The position numbers were made by a program, and so were the translations under genes. From Bacillota bacterium (lineage in GTDB: Bacteria > Bacillota > Clostridia > Oscillospirales > Ruminococcaceae), in the NCBI GenBank assembly GCA_023395435.1, contig JAEWZG010000098.1, forward strand, positions 1 through 54,988: DNA of 54,988 nucleotides, given 5' to 3'. The notes beneath the pieces were generated by a model, which ran no database searches, was not told the origin of the DNA, and worked only from the letters and a program-made list of their open reading frames with translations. Below, piece by piece: positions 1-8,250 of the stretch (positions are counted from its first letter, which is position 1; every line of letters starts with the position of its first letter).

Positions 1-47
1 ACTACCTCTTTTGTAGAGAAAATTTCACGATTAACTTTGAAATCCAT
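1..47 (-). CDS. 5' end of an unidentified protein (runs off the window)
   Basis: Only the first 15 codons are present, read leftwards off the window edge; they translate as MDFKVNREIFSTKEV. A textbook AGGAGG (53-58, minus strand) stands five bases before the ATG, which makes a real gene start very likely. The fragment is too short to assign a family. Confidence 0.6.
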   Translation of the reverse strand, partial: MDFKVNREIFSTKEV

Positions 48-188
48 AGCTTCCTCCTGTAAAAAAAGATTCTTCATTACTCTGCTAAAACATTTATATT
101 CATACATATACGCTTGTATGCTTAAAATTCCTATATGTTCAAGTCGTCCTTTTTATAAAATTTATTCGAAAGCAAGCTTTTTTATGAT

Positions 189-224
189 AAAAAAAGCACA
201 TCAATTACATATTAATTGATGTGC
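189..224 (-). terminator. Rho-independent terminator after yaiI-like gene
   Basis: A perfect 12-bp stem (196-207 with 213-224, 5-base loop) is followed on the minus strand by a run of seven T. It lies 12 bases after the stop of the minus-strand gene at 237. Confidence 0.9.
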
Positions 225-236
225 TATAAATATTTA

Positions 237-665
237 TTAATTTATCAATGATATCAATGCATTTTTAAAGTCATTATCCTGTTCCTTCGTGCGTTTGGAA
301 TTTCCTTTTATACGTCCACCGGAATTACGTATTTTTTTTGCAGTATGTCTTGCAAGTAACAATGAATCAATATTTGAGTTATTATAAAACATACCGTTCT
401 GATTTAAAACAATTGCTTTTCTTGAAAGGCACATTGCAGCAAGTCCATAATCCTGTGTTATTACTATATCACCACTTTCAATCAGGTTTACAAGACGAAA
501 ATCTGCACTGTCAGCACCTTTATCCACCATAATTGTCTGTATACCCTCTAAGTTAAAAACGTGCGAAGTATCACAAATAACAATCATTTTTATATTATTT
601 TTCCTGCATATATCCATAGCTATTTTTACAACGGGACAACCATCAGCATCAACAAGTACTCTCAT
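237..665 (-). CDS. YaiI/YqxD family protein (DUF188)
   Basis: This 142-residue protein matches the DUF188/YaiI-YqxD family in length and sequence. It starts with the typical VDADGCPVV segment, has ITQDYGLA in the middle, and ends with a basic GGRIKGNSKRT stretch. The family has a PIN-like nuclease fold and is mostly uncharacterised, so a nucleic-acid role is possible but not shown. The acidic residues of the opening VDADGCP motif and of TQDYGLA would be the metal ligands if it is a nuclease. The start is supported by AAGGAG seven bases upstream. It is a single gene followed by a strong terminator and is divergent from the CapA-like lipoprotein. Confidence 0.9.
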   Translation of the reverse strand: MRVLVDADGCPVVKIAMDICRKNNIKMIVICDTSHVFNLEGIQTIMVDKGADSADFRLVNLIESGDIVITQDYGLAAMCLSRKAIVLNQNGMFYNNSNIDSLLLARHTAKKIRNSGGRIKGNSKRTKEQDNDFKNALISLIN

Positions 666-727
666 TTATATCTCCTTATATTTATTATTACAATCAAGCA
701 ACCAAAATTACAAAATAATTACTTTTA

Positions 728-757
728 TTGATTTTTTTACTTATTCTATGATATACT
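728..757 (+). promoter_or_regulatory. Promoter of the CapA-like lipoprotein gene
   Basis: TTGATT (728-733), an 18-base spacer and TATACT (752-757) match a housekeeping sigma promoter. The start codon follows 27 bases later after an AGGTGA ribosome binding site (776-781). Confidence 0.6.
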
Positions 758-784
758 TATAAAAATTAAAATAGTAGGTGAAAT

Positions 785-1975
785 ATGAAACATATAAAAA
801 AAGCTTTTTTAGTTCTCACATCATTGGTTGTTCTGTTAGCTGGATGTGGTGAGAACAAAACAAAAGATTCAAAGACAGATACTTCTGCTTCTGATAATTC
901 TTCTTCATCTTCAAATGTAGCTGAAGAATCAAAGAAGGATTCTGTTGTACGAATTGTTGCTGTAGGTGATAACCTTATCCACGACGGCATTTATAATCAG
1001 GCTCATCAAAGAGCAAAAGACGGTACATATGACTTTGATTATGCATATCAGTACGTTGAACAGCTAATTAAGCCAGCAGATATTGCTGTGCTCAATCAGG
1101 AAACTCCAATTGCAAACGATTTGTTCCCGCCTTCAAATTATCCAATGTTCAATTCACCAACACAGCTTGGTGACAAGATGATAGACATGGGCTTTAATGT
1201 TGTAAGCCACTGTAATAATCACATTCTTGACAAGGGCGAAAAAGGAATGCTTGCAACTCTTGACTACTGGAAAAGCAGGAATATTTTGTGTTATGGTGCT
1301 TATAGAAATCAGGCTGACGTTGATGATATCAGAATTAAAGAAGTAAACGGCATAAAGTTTTCATTCGTTGGATTTATGGAGCATACAAACGGCTTGAAGC
1401 TCCCTGAGAGTTCTGAAGCAAAGCTTGTATATACTTCACAGGTTGATGAAATGGAAAGGCTCATAAAAAAAGCAAGATCAATGTCTGATGTTGTTGTAGT
1501 AAGCGTCCACTGGGGCGTTGAAACAACCAATCAGGTAACTGACGCACAAAAGTCACTTGCAAAGAAGTTTGTTGAATGGGGCACGGATCTAATTATTGGT
1601 ACTCAGCCTCATACAATTCAAACTATGGAATATCTTGATAAGCCTGATGGTGGCAAGGCATTTGTTGCATACAGCCTTGGTAATTTTATATCTGCGCAAA
1701 GTTTTAATCTCACAATGGTTGGCGGACTTATTGATCTTAATGTCAAAAAGGAAGGGAAAACTGGTAAGATCAGTATTGAAGAAGTAAAATGTATACCAAT
1801 TATCACTCACTATGATGCAGGATACAAGAATATCAGAAATTATCCTTACAGTATGTATAACGAGCAACTTGCAAAGCAACATGGTATTCATTCTACAAAA
1901 CAATGGTACGATATGAAGTTCATTGATAAAATGGTCAATGAAAATATACCTGAACAATTCAGATGTCTTAAATAG
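785..1975 (+). CDS. CapA-like lipoprotein, metallophosphoesterase fold
   Basis: A 396-residue lipoprotein. The signal peptide ends in the lipobox LLAGC (Cys21), followed by a Ser/Thr/Lys-rich linker. From residue 55 it has the PGA_cap/CapA calcineurin-like fold: VGDNLIHDG (59-67), LNQETPI (103-109), SHCNNHILDKG (141-151), SVHWG near 242 and GTQPHTIQ near 274. These Asp/Asn/His residues are the di-metal ligands of the family. CapA proteins take part in poly-gamma-glutamate capsule synthesis in Bacillus, but most clostridial homologues are solitary, as here: there are no capB or capC neighbours. The substrate is therefore unknown; it probably acts on the outer face of the membrane. The gene has its own promoter and terminator. 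Confidence 0.88.
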   Translation: MKHIKKAFLVLTSLVVLLAGCGENKTKDSKTDTSASDNSSSSSNVAEESKKDSVVRIVAVGDNLIHDGIYNQAHQRAKDGTYDFDYAYQYVEQLIKPADIAVLNQETPIANDLFPPSNYPMFNSPTQLGDKMIDMGFNVVSHCNNHILDKGEKGMLATLDYWKSRNILCYGAYRNQADVDDIRIKEVNGIKFSFVGFMEHTNGLKLPESSEAKLVYTSQVDEMERLIKKARSMSDVVVVSVHWGVETTNQVTDAQKSLAKKFVEWGTDLIIGTQPHTIQTMEYLDKPDGGKAFVAYSLGNFISAQSFNLTMVGGLIDLNVKKEGKTGKISIEEVKCIPIITHYDAGYKNIRNYPYSMYNEQLAKQHGIHSTKQWYDMKFIDKMVNENIPEQFRCLK

Positions 1976-1985
1976 AGATTATAAT

Positions 1986-2018
1986 AGCTGTCATAAAACT
2001 ATGACAGCTTTATTTTTC
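1986..2018 (+). terminator. Terminator between convergent genes
   Basis: A perfect 10-bp stem (1986-1995 with 2000-2009) with a four-base loop is followed by a T-rich tract. It serves the plus-strand lipoprotein gene and may also act on the converging minus-strand gene. Confidence 0.85.
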
Positions 2019-2026
2019 TTTATTTT

Positions 2027-2962
2027 TTAATCAATTTTCATATCCATCATTTTCTTACGGATTGAAAGCATAGATGTCAGAGAAATCAAAAACAATGTAA
2101 TAATCACACCAACAGTAGTAAAATTTCTTCTTAAATATATTTCATTACTATCAATTTGTGCAAGCAGAACATAATTATCATATTCACGGTAATAATTATA
2201 AATAGTTTTATCATTGATTTTTTGCTTAAAACTCCCCTGACCAGTTGTATCAAGATTTTTAAAATTATTCTTATCAATTTGACAGGCAATACTTGATTTC
2301 ATAGGATCGGTATGACTTACGTATTCCCAGTTTTCTTTATTAATAATTGCAAGCTTACCGTTTTTCATAAAATACTGATTGTTAACAGTTGTAGAAATAC
2401 CGGATAGTCTGACAGCATCTTTTATTGAATCAGGTATCGAACTAATATAAATTATACCCTGCTGATCAAGTCTGGAAACTGCAGTATGAAGTGTCAGGTT
2501 ATTATCAGTAGAAGTATTAACAACTTTTACAAAGCTTTTATCATTTAATGCAGGTACAAACTGCCTGAAAAACTTATCGTCGCTGAAATTCTGCCCTGTA
2601 TATGGAGCAGTTCCTGCAATAACAACGCCGTTTTTATTGGTAATCAAAATTTCCTCAACCTGCAAAGCTACGCGCATTTCTTCAATAGTTTCAGAATCAT
2701 TAAACGCATTAGAATTATTATTCAGCATAAGTGATAGTGATTTTGCCTTTGCAACATTATCATCACTGACCTGCTCCAATATACCTTTATATTCATTATT
2801 ATTTGCATCAATTTTAGCTTCAACATTATTAAATGTAAATTTAACCGTATTTTTGACTGACGAATTATCCACTGTTTTTATCATATAGTATGACAAGAAT
2901 ATGAGAAATGCAGACACAATGCAAATATTAATTAACACAAATCTATATAATGATTTTTTCAT
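2027..2962 (-). CDS. Membrane-anchored Cache-type sensor without output domain
   Basis: This 311-residue protein has a membrane segment at residues 7-28, a large extracytoplasmic region (about 30-280) and a second membrane segment (about 281-300). The cytoplasmic tail is only about 10 residues. The topology and motifs such as EILITNKNGVVIAGT and YISSIPDSIKDA resemble the dCache ligand-binding region of chemoreceptors and sensor kinases or cyclases. Such domains normally feed a kinase, GGDEF or methyl-accepting domain; none is present here and the frame ends cleanly. It could be a stand-alone sensor that works through its small membrane neighbours, or a truncated receptor. It is the last gene of a three-gene minus-strand group. 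The assignment rests on topology and weak motif similarity. Confidence 0.6.
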   Translation of the reverse strand: MKKSLYRFVLINICIVSAFLIFLSYYMIKTVDNSSVKNTVKFTFNNVEAKIDANNNEYKGILEQVSDDNVAKAKSLSLMLNNNSNAFNDSETIEEMRVALQVEEILITNKNGVVIAGTAPYTGQNFSDDKFFRQFVPALNDKSFVKVVNTSTDNNLTLHTAVSRLDQQGIIYISSIPDSIKDAVRLSGISTTVNNQYFMKNGKLAIINKENWEYVSHTDPMKSSIACQIDKNNFKNLDTTGQGSFKQKINDKTIYNYYREYDNYVLLAQIDSNEIYLRRNFTTVGVIITLFLISLTSMLSIRKKMMDMKID

Positions 2963-2973
2963 ATTATCTCCTA

Positions 2974-3345
2974 TTAATTTTGGGGTTGTTTGTATGTTAT
3001 TCCGTATTGCTTTTCAAAAAGTTTATTAAAATCCTTATATAGATTCTGTACTTCATTCTCCAGGAAATAATAATGCTTTATATAAGCAATATTCATAATT
3101 AATAACACAACAGCCAATAATATTATTGCCAAACTCTGTATAAATACTACCATGAAAACTGAAGCAAAAAACAAGACTGCAAACAGAGCAGTTACAATTA
3201 GATGTATTAACCTCTCATGCTGAAAAAAATCGATTTGTTTTTCATGATAAGAAATTATTCTTTCTAAATCCATTTCGTGATTATTGTCAATAAGACCTAT
3301 TATGTATTTTCGATATTCCATGAGATATTTTTTCAAAGATGTCAC
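2974..3345 (-). CDS. Small protein with two membrane segments, unknown function
   Basis: A 123-residue protein not recognised as a known family. An amphipathic N-terminus (about 45 residues, rich in Tyr, Glu and Ile) leads into two adjacent hydrophobic helices (about 46-66 and 70-88) and a charged C-terminal tail that may form a helix. The first possible start is GTG at 3345. A TTG at 3336 is better placed relative to GGAG (eight bases upstream), giving about 120 residues. The stop codon of the upstream gene lies within this ribosome binding site, so translation is likely coupled. It sits 11 bases before the Cache-type sensor gene and is likely its partner. Confidence 0.65.
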   Translation of the reverse strand: MTSLKKYLMEYRKYIIGLIDNNHEMDLERIISYHEKQIDFFQHERLIHLIVTALFAVLFFASVFMVVFIQSLAIILLAVVLLIMNIAYIKHYYFLENEVQNLYKDFNKLFEKQYGITYKQPQN

Positions 3346-3349
3346 TCCA

Positions 3350-3613
3350 TTATAAATCTATTATAATCGATTTTTCAATTACAAAATCATCAGGTTCCAT
3401 TTTTATCTCAGCAGCAGCCTTTTTAGTGAAAACCAATGAACAAATACCATTAAGAAAGCTATAGAATTTTTTAAAAGTATGTATTTTGTTTTTTTTACTG
3501 CGATTTACGCCATTTTTCTTATTATTAATTAGATATGTAAAAAGAATAGATGTTATCACTAAAGCAATTGATTTCTTAATATTAATATTAGTTTTTGCTT
3601 TATAATTAGTCAT
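3350..3613 (-). CDS. Small hypothetical membrane protein
   Basis: An 87-residue product starting with MTNYKAK, with one hydrophobic stretch (about residues 14-30) and a strongly basic middle (NNKKNGVNRSKKNK). It was not recognised. ATG at 3613 is preferred over an in-frame GTG at 3622, because AGGTG stands six bases before the ATG and overlaps the GTG. It has a good promoter and is the first gene of the three-gene membrane group, so it is probably real despite its size. Confidence 0.5.
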   Translation of the reverse strand: MTNYKAKTNINIKKSIALVITSILFTYLINNKKNGVNRSKKNKIHTFKKFYSFLNGICSLVFTKKAAAEIKMEPDDFVIEKSIIIDL

Positions 3614-3647
3614 TATATTCACCTATATTAATTATGTTTATATACTT

Positions 3648-3676
3648 ATTATATATCTCTTTTATTTAAATAGCAA
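3648..3676 (-). promoter_or_regulatory. Promoter of the three-gene membrane-protein group
   Basis: On the minus strand TTGCTA (3671-3676) is separated by 17 bases from TATAAT (3648-3653). It lies about 35 bases upstream of the 87-residue gene. Confidence 0.6.
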
Positions 3677-3709
3677 GGTTATTTTTATGTGTAAATCTAT
3701 AATAAGTAC

Positions 3710-3738
3710 TTGCTTAATAAAAAATAATATGATATAAT
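3710..3738 (+). promoter_or_regulatory. Promoter of SRP RNA
   Basis: TTGCTT (3710-3715), a 17-base spacer and a perfect TATAAT (3733-3738) predict a transcript start near 3745, about 30 bases before the SRP RNA outer helix. Confidence 0.75.
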
Positions 3739-3753
3739 AAAAATCTATTAAAG

Positions 3754-3809
3754 GATATAGGATTTGGGTCCTGTTCAATCCGAGATATAGGTGTGCGGGT
3801 CCTGTGCAA
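3754..3809 (+). repeat. Imperfect 26-base tandem repeat at the SRP RNA 5' side
   Basis: Two copies (3754-3779 and 3784-3809, offset 30) share GATATAGG, then GGTCCTGT, then CAAT, differing at a few bases. The second copy pairs with the 3' strand of the SRP RNA; the first lies in the leader or at the very 5' end. Confidence 0.75.
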
Positions 3810-3912
3810 TAGAACACTGTGAAACATGTCAGGCGGGGAACCGAGCAGCATTAAGCAGTACGTACTATGTGCCGCAGATCGCCTGCATGCCTATATGTCG
3901 GATTGATTTTTT
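3777..3912 (+). ncRNA. ffs: Signal recognition particle RNA (4.5S/scRNA type)
   Basis: The conserved SRP domain IV is present: CATGTCAGG, a GGAA tetraloop region, GAGCAGCA and AGCAG in order (3827-3858). The ends close with a 15-bp helix having one mismatch (3777-3791 with 3890-3904), followed by six T that can terminate transcription. It binds Ffh and directs membrane-protein translation. Its position directly upstream of dnaX is the usual arrangement in Firmicutes. The exact 5' end is uncertain because the predicted promoter would start the transcript near 3745, in which case the end may be processed. Confidence 0.88.
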
Positions 3913-3929
3913 ATGCAAGGAGTGATAAA

Positions 3930-5528
3930 ATGTATAAGGCACTATACAGAAAATGGCGTCCTCTGACATTTGATGATGTTGTTTCACAACCTCATATCAC
4001 TACCACCTTGACTAATCAGATTGTTTCAGGAAAAACCGCACACGCTTATCTCTTCACTGGTTCAAGAGGAACTGGTAAGACAACTTGCGCTCGTATTTTT
4101 GCAAAGACAATAAACTGTCTTAATATGCACGATGGTAAGCCTTGCCTTGAATGTGAAGTATGTAAGGATGCTGATAGCGGAACCCTTTCTGATATTATTG
4201 AAATAGACGCTGCAAGCAATAACGGTGTTGATGATATTCGTGATATAAGGGAAGCCGCACTTTTTACGCCAGAAAAATGTAAATACAAAGTATATATTAT
4301 TGACGAAGTTCATATGCTTTCGACAAACGCTTTCAATGCTTTACTTAAAATTATGGAAGAACCTCCTGCCTATATAAAATTTATTTTAGCAACAACTGAA
4401 GTTCATAAGGTTCCTGCTACTATTCTTTCCCGTTGTCAAAGATATGACTTTAGAAGAATTCTTACTGAAGATATTGTGGACAGGCTCCTATATATCGCCA
4501 GACAAGAAGAATTAAATCTTGATAAAGATGCCGCTCATTTAATTGCAAGAGTTTCCGACGGTGGAATGAGAGATGCTTTGTCATTGCTTGATCAATGTAT
4601 AGCTTTTTCAAATAACATTACAATAGATATTGTAAGCTCTGCTGCAGGAATTGCAGGGAGAGATTATCTCTTTGATCTGCTTGATGCTATTATTAATCAT
4701 AACGCTTCAAGTGCACTAACAATTATAGATAAGCTATATTCAATGTCAAAGGATATGCAAAGGCTTTGTGAAGAGCTTTTATCACAAATGCGAAACCTTA
4801 TGCTTATTAAGACTGTTCCTGAACAGAAAAACCTTCTTGCCTGTCTTCCCGATGAAATTGAAAAGCTTTCTCAATTTTCAAATCAGATTAAGCTTGAAGA
4901 TATCTTAAATCAACTTAGTATTTTGCAGGAATGCAATGAGCGACTTACGCGTTCACTATCAAAGAGAATTGAACTTGAAATGTGTATAATAAAGCTTTGT
5001 ACGCAGCCAACAAATAATACGCAGATTGTTACACAGGCGGATAATAGTGAGTTATTAAATAGGCTCAATTCTCTTGAACAGACTGTAAGGAATAATAATT
5101 TTGCACCAGAAATCAGACCTGTTCCTCAAAAAACACCACCCACCTCAGAAAAACCACAGCAGCCAGCGGAACCTTCTGTTGATATGTCAAAAATCAAACC
5201 AGAAATGTTAAAGCCGCTTGACTGTTGGCCTGAAATTCTTGAAGATTTCAATAAAGTCAACCCTGCTGTTTCTGGTTCATTAAAAGGCTCACAGGCATTT
5301 GTTTATGATAATTTGCTACTTTTAATCGTGCAAAATGATTTTTTCTTAAAACTATTTAAAAACAAGGAAAATGCTAATTCACTTGGTGAGGTTGTAAAAG
5401 CACATCTTGGAAAGCCATTTGTCATAAGAGCAAAATGCTCTGCTAATGCAAAATCAGATGAGAATAATGCAGTTGATAAATTGATATCCAAAGCTAAAGA
5501 AGCCAACATACAAGTCGAAATAAATTAA
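3930..5528 (+). CDS. dnaX: DNA polymerase III subunit gamma/tau
   Basis: A 532-residue clamp-loader ATPase. It opens with MYKALYRKWRP, the family hallmark, then Walker A GSRGTGKT (44-51), a zinc site (Cys63, Cys72, Cys75, Cys78), Walker B IIDEVHML (123-130) and the SRC motif (Ser168-Cys169 region). The C-terminus from about 365 is a Pro/Gln linker plus a tau-like domain. The reading frame is open 21 codons further upstream into the SRP RNA, but ATG at 3930 is chosen because AAGGAG lies seven bases before it and the conserved N-terminus begins there. It is followed by ybaB and recR. Confidence 0.97.
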   Translation: MYKALYRKWRPLTFDDVVSQPHITTTLTNQIVSGKTAHAYLFTGSRGTGKTTCARIFAKTINCLNMHDGKPCLECEVCKDADSGTLSDIIEIDAASNNGVDDIRDIREAALFTPEKCKYKVYIIDEVHMLSTNAFNALLKIMEEPPAYIKFILATTEVHKVPATILSRCQRYDFRRILTEDIVDRLLYIARQEELNLDKDAAHLIARVSDGGMRDALSLLDQCIAFSNNITIDIVSSAAGIAGRDYLFDLLDAIINHNASSALTIIDKLYSMSKDMQRLCEELLSQMRNLMLIKTVPEQKNLLACLPDEIEKLSQFSNQIKLEDILNQLSILQECNERLTRSLSKRIELEMCIIKLCTQPTNNTQIVTQADNSELLNRLNSLEQTVRNNNFAPEIRPVPQKTPPTSEKPQQPAEPSVDMSKIKPEMLKPLDCWPEILEDFNKVNPAVSGSLKGSQAFVYDNLLLLIVQNDFFLKLFKNKENANSLGEVVKAHLGKPFVIRAKCSANAKSDENNAVDKLISKAKEANIQVEIN

Positions 5529-5556
5529 ATTTATATTATCAAGAGGAGATTTAACT

Positions 5557-5904
5557 ATGAAAGCAAGATTGCCACAGGGTATGGGCGGAGGTCCACAGAA
5601 TATGAATGCTATGCTCAAGCAGGCTCAGAAGATGCAGGATGATATTACTGCATTACAGGAAGATCTTGAAAAAAGAGAATTCTCTGCCTCGGTAGGTGGT
5701 GGAGCTGTTGATATTACTATCACTGGTCAAAGAATTGTCAAGTCTTTGACAATAAAACCTGAAGTAGTTGATCCTGATGATGTTGAAATGCTACAGGATC
5801 TTATTATGAGTGCTTTTAATCAGGCTGTAAAGAATCTTGAAGATATATCAGAACAAGAGATGTCAAAAGTTACAGGCGGAGTATCACTCCCTGGATTATT
5901 CTAA
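5557..5904 (+). CDS. YbaB/EbfC family nucleoid-associated protein
   Basis: A 115-residue protein with the family pattern: a Gly/Met/Gln-rich N-terminus, KQAQKMQDDITALQEDLEKREF, then GGGAVDITITGQRIVKSLTI and a C-terminal helix. Homologues form DNA-binding dimers and are encoded between dnaX and recR, as here. GAGGAG is placed nine to ten bases before the ATG. The last base of its stop codon overlaps the recR start, which suggests coupled translation. Confidence 0.95.
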   Translation: MKARLPQGMGGGPQNMNAMLKQAQKMQDDITALQEDLEKREFSASVGGGAVDITITGQRIVKSLTIKPEVVDPDDVEMLQDLIMSAFNQAVKNLEDISEQEMSKVTGGVSLPGLF

Positions 5905-6506
5905 TGGCAGAAAGTAATCCATTGCCTTTAATTATTCTTTCAGAACAGTTTGCAAAGCTTCCAGGTATAGGGATGAAGACTGCTCAGAGGCTTGCTTATT
6001 ATGTAATGTCAATGAGTGAAGCTGACGCAAAAAGTTTTGCTGATGCTATTTTAAAGGCACATAAGACAATTCACAGCTGTAAAATATGCCAGAACCTTAC
6101 CGATGCTGAAATATGCCCTATATGTAATGATGTAAGACGGGATAGTTCATCCATTTGTGTTGTTGAAGGACCAAAGGATGTATCAGCTTTTGAACGTACC
6201 AATGAATACAAAGGGCTTTATCACGTATTACACGGTCTTATATCCCCTATTGATGGAGTTACACCTGATAGACTAAGAATTAAGGAACTTCTCAAAAGAA
6301 TTAATGACTCTGATGTTTCAGAGGTAATTATGGCAACGAATCCAACAGTTGAGGGTGAAGCTACTGCTATGTATATATCAAGGTTATTAAAGCCACTTGG
6401 TATAAAAGTTACACGTCTTGCTTTTGGATTGCCTATTGGCGGGATTCTTGAGTATGCTGACGAAGTGACATTATTTAAAGCACTTGAAAACAGAAATGAA
6501 ATTTAA
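5904..6506 (+). CDS. recR: Recombination protein RecR
   Basis: A 200-residue recombination mediator of normal length. It has an N-terminal helix-hairpin-helix (KLPGIGMKTAQRLAYYV, 18-34), a zinc finger with Cys59, Cys62, Cys71 and Cys74, and a Toprim domain starting at ICVVEGPKDVSAFE (84-97) and containing the TNPTVEGEAT segment. It works with RecF and RecO to load RecA at gaps. The start overlaps the ybaB stop by one base. Confidence 0.97.
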   Translation: MAESNPLPLIILSEQFAKLPGIGMKTAQRLAYYVMSMSEADAKSFADAILKAHKTIHSCKICQNLTDAEICPICNDVRRDSSSICVVEGPKDVSAFERTNEYKGLYHVLHGLISPIDGVTPDRLRIKELLKRINDSDVSEVIMATNPTVEGEATAMYISRLLKPLGIKVTRLAFGLPIGGILEYADEVTLFKALENRNEI

Positions 6507-6531
6507 AGGAACGATTAATCGTTCCTTTTTT
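6505..6531 (+). terminator. Terminator after recR
   Basis: A palindrome (GGAACGAT paired with ATCGTTCC, 6508-6525) is followed by six T. It separates the dnaX-recR unit from tadA, yet lies only 12 bases before the tadA start, so tadA may depend on read-through. Confidence 0.85.
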
Positions 6532-6543
6532 GTAGGTATATTT

Positions 6544-7017
6544 ATGGAAAATGAAATATTTTATATGAGAAAAGCTCTTGAGCTTGCTAAAAAAGCTGCA
6601 GAAATCGGTGAAGTACCTATTGGGGCTGTTATTGTTAAAAAATCAACAGGAAAAATTGTAGGTAAAGGCTATAACAGGCGTGAGTGTGATAAATCCCCTC
6701 TTGCACATGCTGAAATAATTGCAATTAATGAGGCTAGTAAGGCTCTTGGTGGCTGGCGACTTATCGACTGCGAAATATATGTTACTCTTGAGCCTTGCCC
6801 AATGTGTACAGGTGCTATTATTAATTCAAGGCTTGAACGAGTTATATATGGTGCTTCTGATACAAAATCTGGCTCCTGTGGTTCTGTTGTAAACCTGTTT
6901 GACTTACCGTATAACCATATACCTGAAATTACTGTAGGAATTCTGAAGGATGAATGTTCTGAGATACTAAGTGATTTTTTTATATCACTGCGAAAAAATA
7001 AAAAGCAGAAGGCATAA
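6544..7017 (+). CDS. tadA: tRNA adenosine(34) deaminase TadA
   Basis: A 157-residue zinc deaminase that makes inosine at the wobble base of tRNA-Arg. The catalytic motif HAE is at 55-57 and PCPMC at 84-88, the three zinc ligands plus the proton-shuttling Glu. The open frame extends upstream into recR, but MENEIFYMRKALELA at 6544 is the conserved N-terminus. The ribosome binding site is weak. The stop codon sits inside the following terminator stem. Confidence 0.94.
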   Translation: MENEIFYMRKALELAKKAAEIGEVPIGAVIVKKSTGKIVGKGYNRRECDKSPLAHAEIIAINEASKALGGWRLIDCEIYVTLEPCPMCTGAIINSRLERVIYGASDTKSGSCGSVVNLFDLPYNHIPEITVGILKDECSEILSDFFISLRKNKKQKA

Positions 7018-7033
7018 GCCTCCTGCTTTTTTA
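7004..7033. terminator. Bidirectional terminator between tadA and the Rnf-like operon
   Basis: A 10-bp stem with one mismatch (7004-7013 with 7018-7027) has A-rich and T-rich flanks on both sides. It overlaps the tadA stop codon and ends the minus-strand operon. Confidence 0.85.
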
Positions 7034-8233
7034 TTATGCAACTATAAAATTCTTATATCCAAGGTCAATCAATGCTTTTGTTGCACTATCAATATCTGGC
7101 TGAGAAAGACCAGCTGTATTTAAAACAGGAATAATTATTTCGTCACCACAAATCTCTGAGATTTTTGTTGTAATTGTTTTCACCCTGTCATAAACATTTA
7201 ATGTGGATAAATTAATAACGCTATTATCTTTTAATGTTACTTTAGGCGGTAGTGTCGCAACATCAATCTGTGTAGAAATAACAAGTCCTTTAAGATTAGC
7301 TGGAACGAACACTTCACTTTTTCCTGAAATTGAATCAACAGCAGACATCTTAATTATAGTCTGTCCTTTATACTTATCTACATCAGTTTTTACTAGCTGA
7401 GCAAATGATATCAATGCATTTTTGCGGTTTGGATCTTTTACGATTGTACCAATATAGTTAAGGTCACCTGGGAGAAAGTTCGGGAATACATAATCTGTCG
7501 TGATAAACTTTGTAAAACCAGCAGTTCCTAGCTCATCAATAAGCTGTGTAATATATGTCTTTGCCTGCTGTGAGAACGGGGACATCCAAGGCTTACCACC
7601 CCTGTCAGGACTGTTGTCAAGCCACATAGTTTCCTGATTTTCAAATTTATATCCTATCAAGTAATCAGCCCTTGGAGCGAGATTATCATTCAATATACTA
7701 AGCTGAGCAACCGGGTTCAAACCACTTTCTTTAATTATTGAAACAATTTGAGAAGCAGTAAGCGTTCCTTTTACTGCTTTTGCCTTAACTGCTGTTGAAT
7801 TATCTGTCTTAAAATATAACTCTCCGCCCTGAATTTTAAGCGGTACAGTAACTTCAAGATATCCGCTGTTTTTAGCTTTAGTAATTGCATCCTTTAAAGC
7901 TAGTTCATTTAACAATGATTCTTTTGTGATAGTCAATGTCTTTGTATCTTGAGATTGCTTGTCAGGCTCTGAACTGTCATTTTTTGAACTATCAGACTGA
8001 GAAGATGATACCTGTGGCGGTGTCCAGACTTTACTTGAGGAATCGTCATTATCTTTTCCTAATCCCTTGAAAAATTTAATCAATGGTGGTGCAATACTAT
8101 ATCCCACAAATCCAAGACCACCTATAATAACAATAACTATAACAATAGATAGAATTTTTTTAGGAAGAGATTTTCTACGAGCATATAAACGTTTAGTATG
8201 CTTGACTTTTCTGCCTCGGTATTTTTTTTTCAT
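7034..8233 (-). CDS. Single-span membrane protein with glycosidase-like TIM-barrel region
   Basis: A 399-residue protein with a very basic N-terminus (about 1-26), one membrane helix (about 27-47), a Ser/Asp/Lys-rich linker (about 55-95) and a folded outer region (about 100-399). Segments such as IIKESGLNPVAQLSILND, TMWLDNS, KPWMSPFS and GTAGFTKFITTDYVFP resemble the putative glycoside hydrolase family DUF4015. Its catalytic residues cannot be confirmed by eye. The gene begins 17 bases after the RnfA-like gene with a strong AAGGAGG, so it belongs to the same operon; no Rnf operon is known to need such a protein. Confidence in the family is moderate. Confidence 0.6.
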   Translation of the reverse strand: MKKKYRGRKVKHTKRLYARRKSLPKKILSIVIVIVIIGGLGFVGYSIAPPLIKFFKGLGKDNDDSSSKVWTPPQVSSSQSDSSKNDSSEPDKQSQDTKTLTITKESLLNELALKDAITKAKNSGYLEVTVPLKIQGGELYFKTDNSTAVKAKAVKGTLTASQIVSIIKESGLNPVAQLSILNDNLAPRADYLIGYKFENQETMWLDNSPDRGGKPWMSPFSQQAKTYITQLIDELGTAGFTKFITTDYVFPNFLPGDLNYIGTIVKDPNRKNALISFAQLVKTDVDKYKGQTIIKMSAVDSISGKSEVFVPANLKGLVISTQIDVATLPPKVTLKDNSVINLSTLNVYDRVKTITTKISEICGDEIIIPVLNTAGLSQPDIDSATKALIDLGYKNFIVA

Positions 8234-8250
8234 TATATCCTCCTTCAGCT

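Noticed and set aside
37..219. 60-residue plus-strand ORF at the left edge
   Set aside because: It overlaps the start of the minus-strand edge gene and contains the yaiI terminator hairpin; its composition is not protein-like.
3867..3929. Upstream extension of dnaX by 21 codons
   Set aside because: The extension lies inside the SRP RNA, has no ribosome binding site and is not part of the conserved DnaX N-terminus.
6484..6543. tadA starting inside recR
   Set aside because: The extra residues cross the recR stop and terminator; the family N-terminus begins at 6544.
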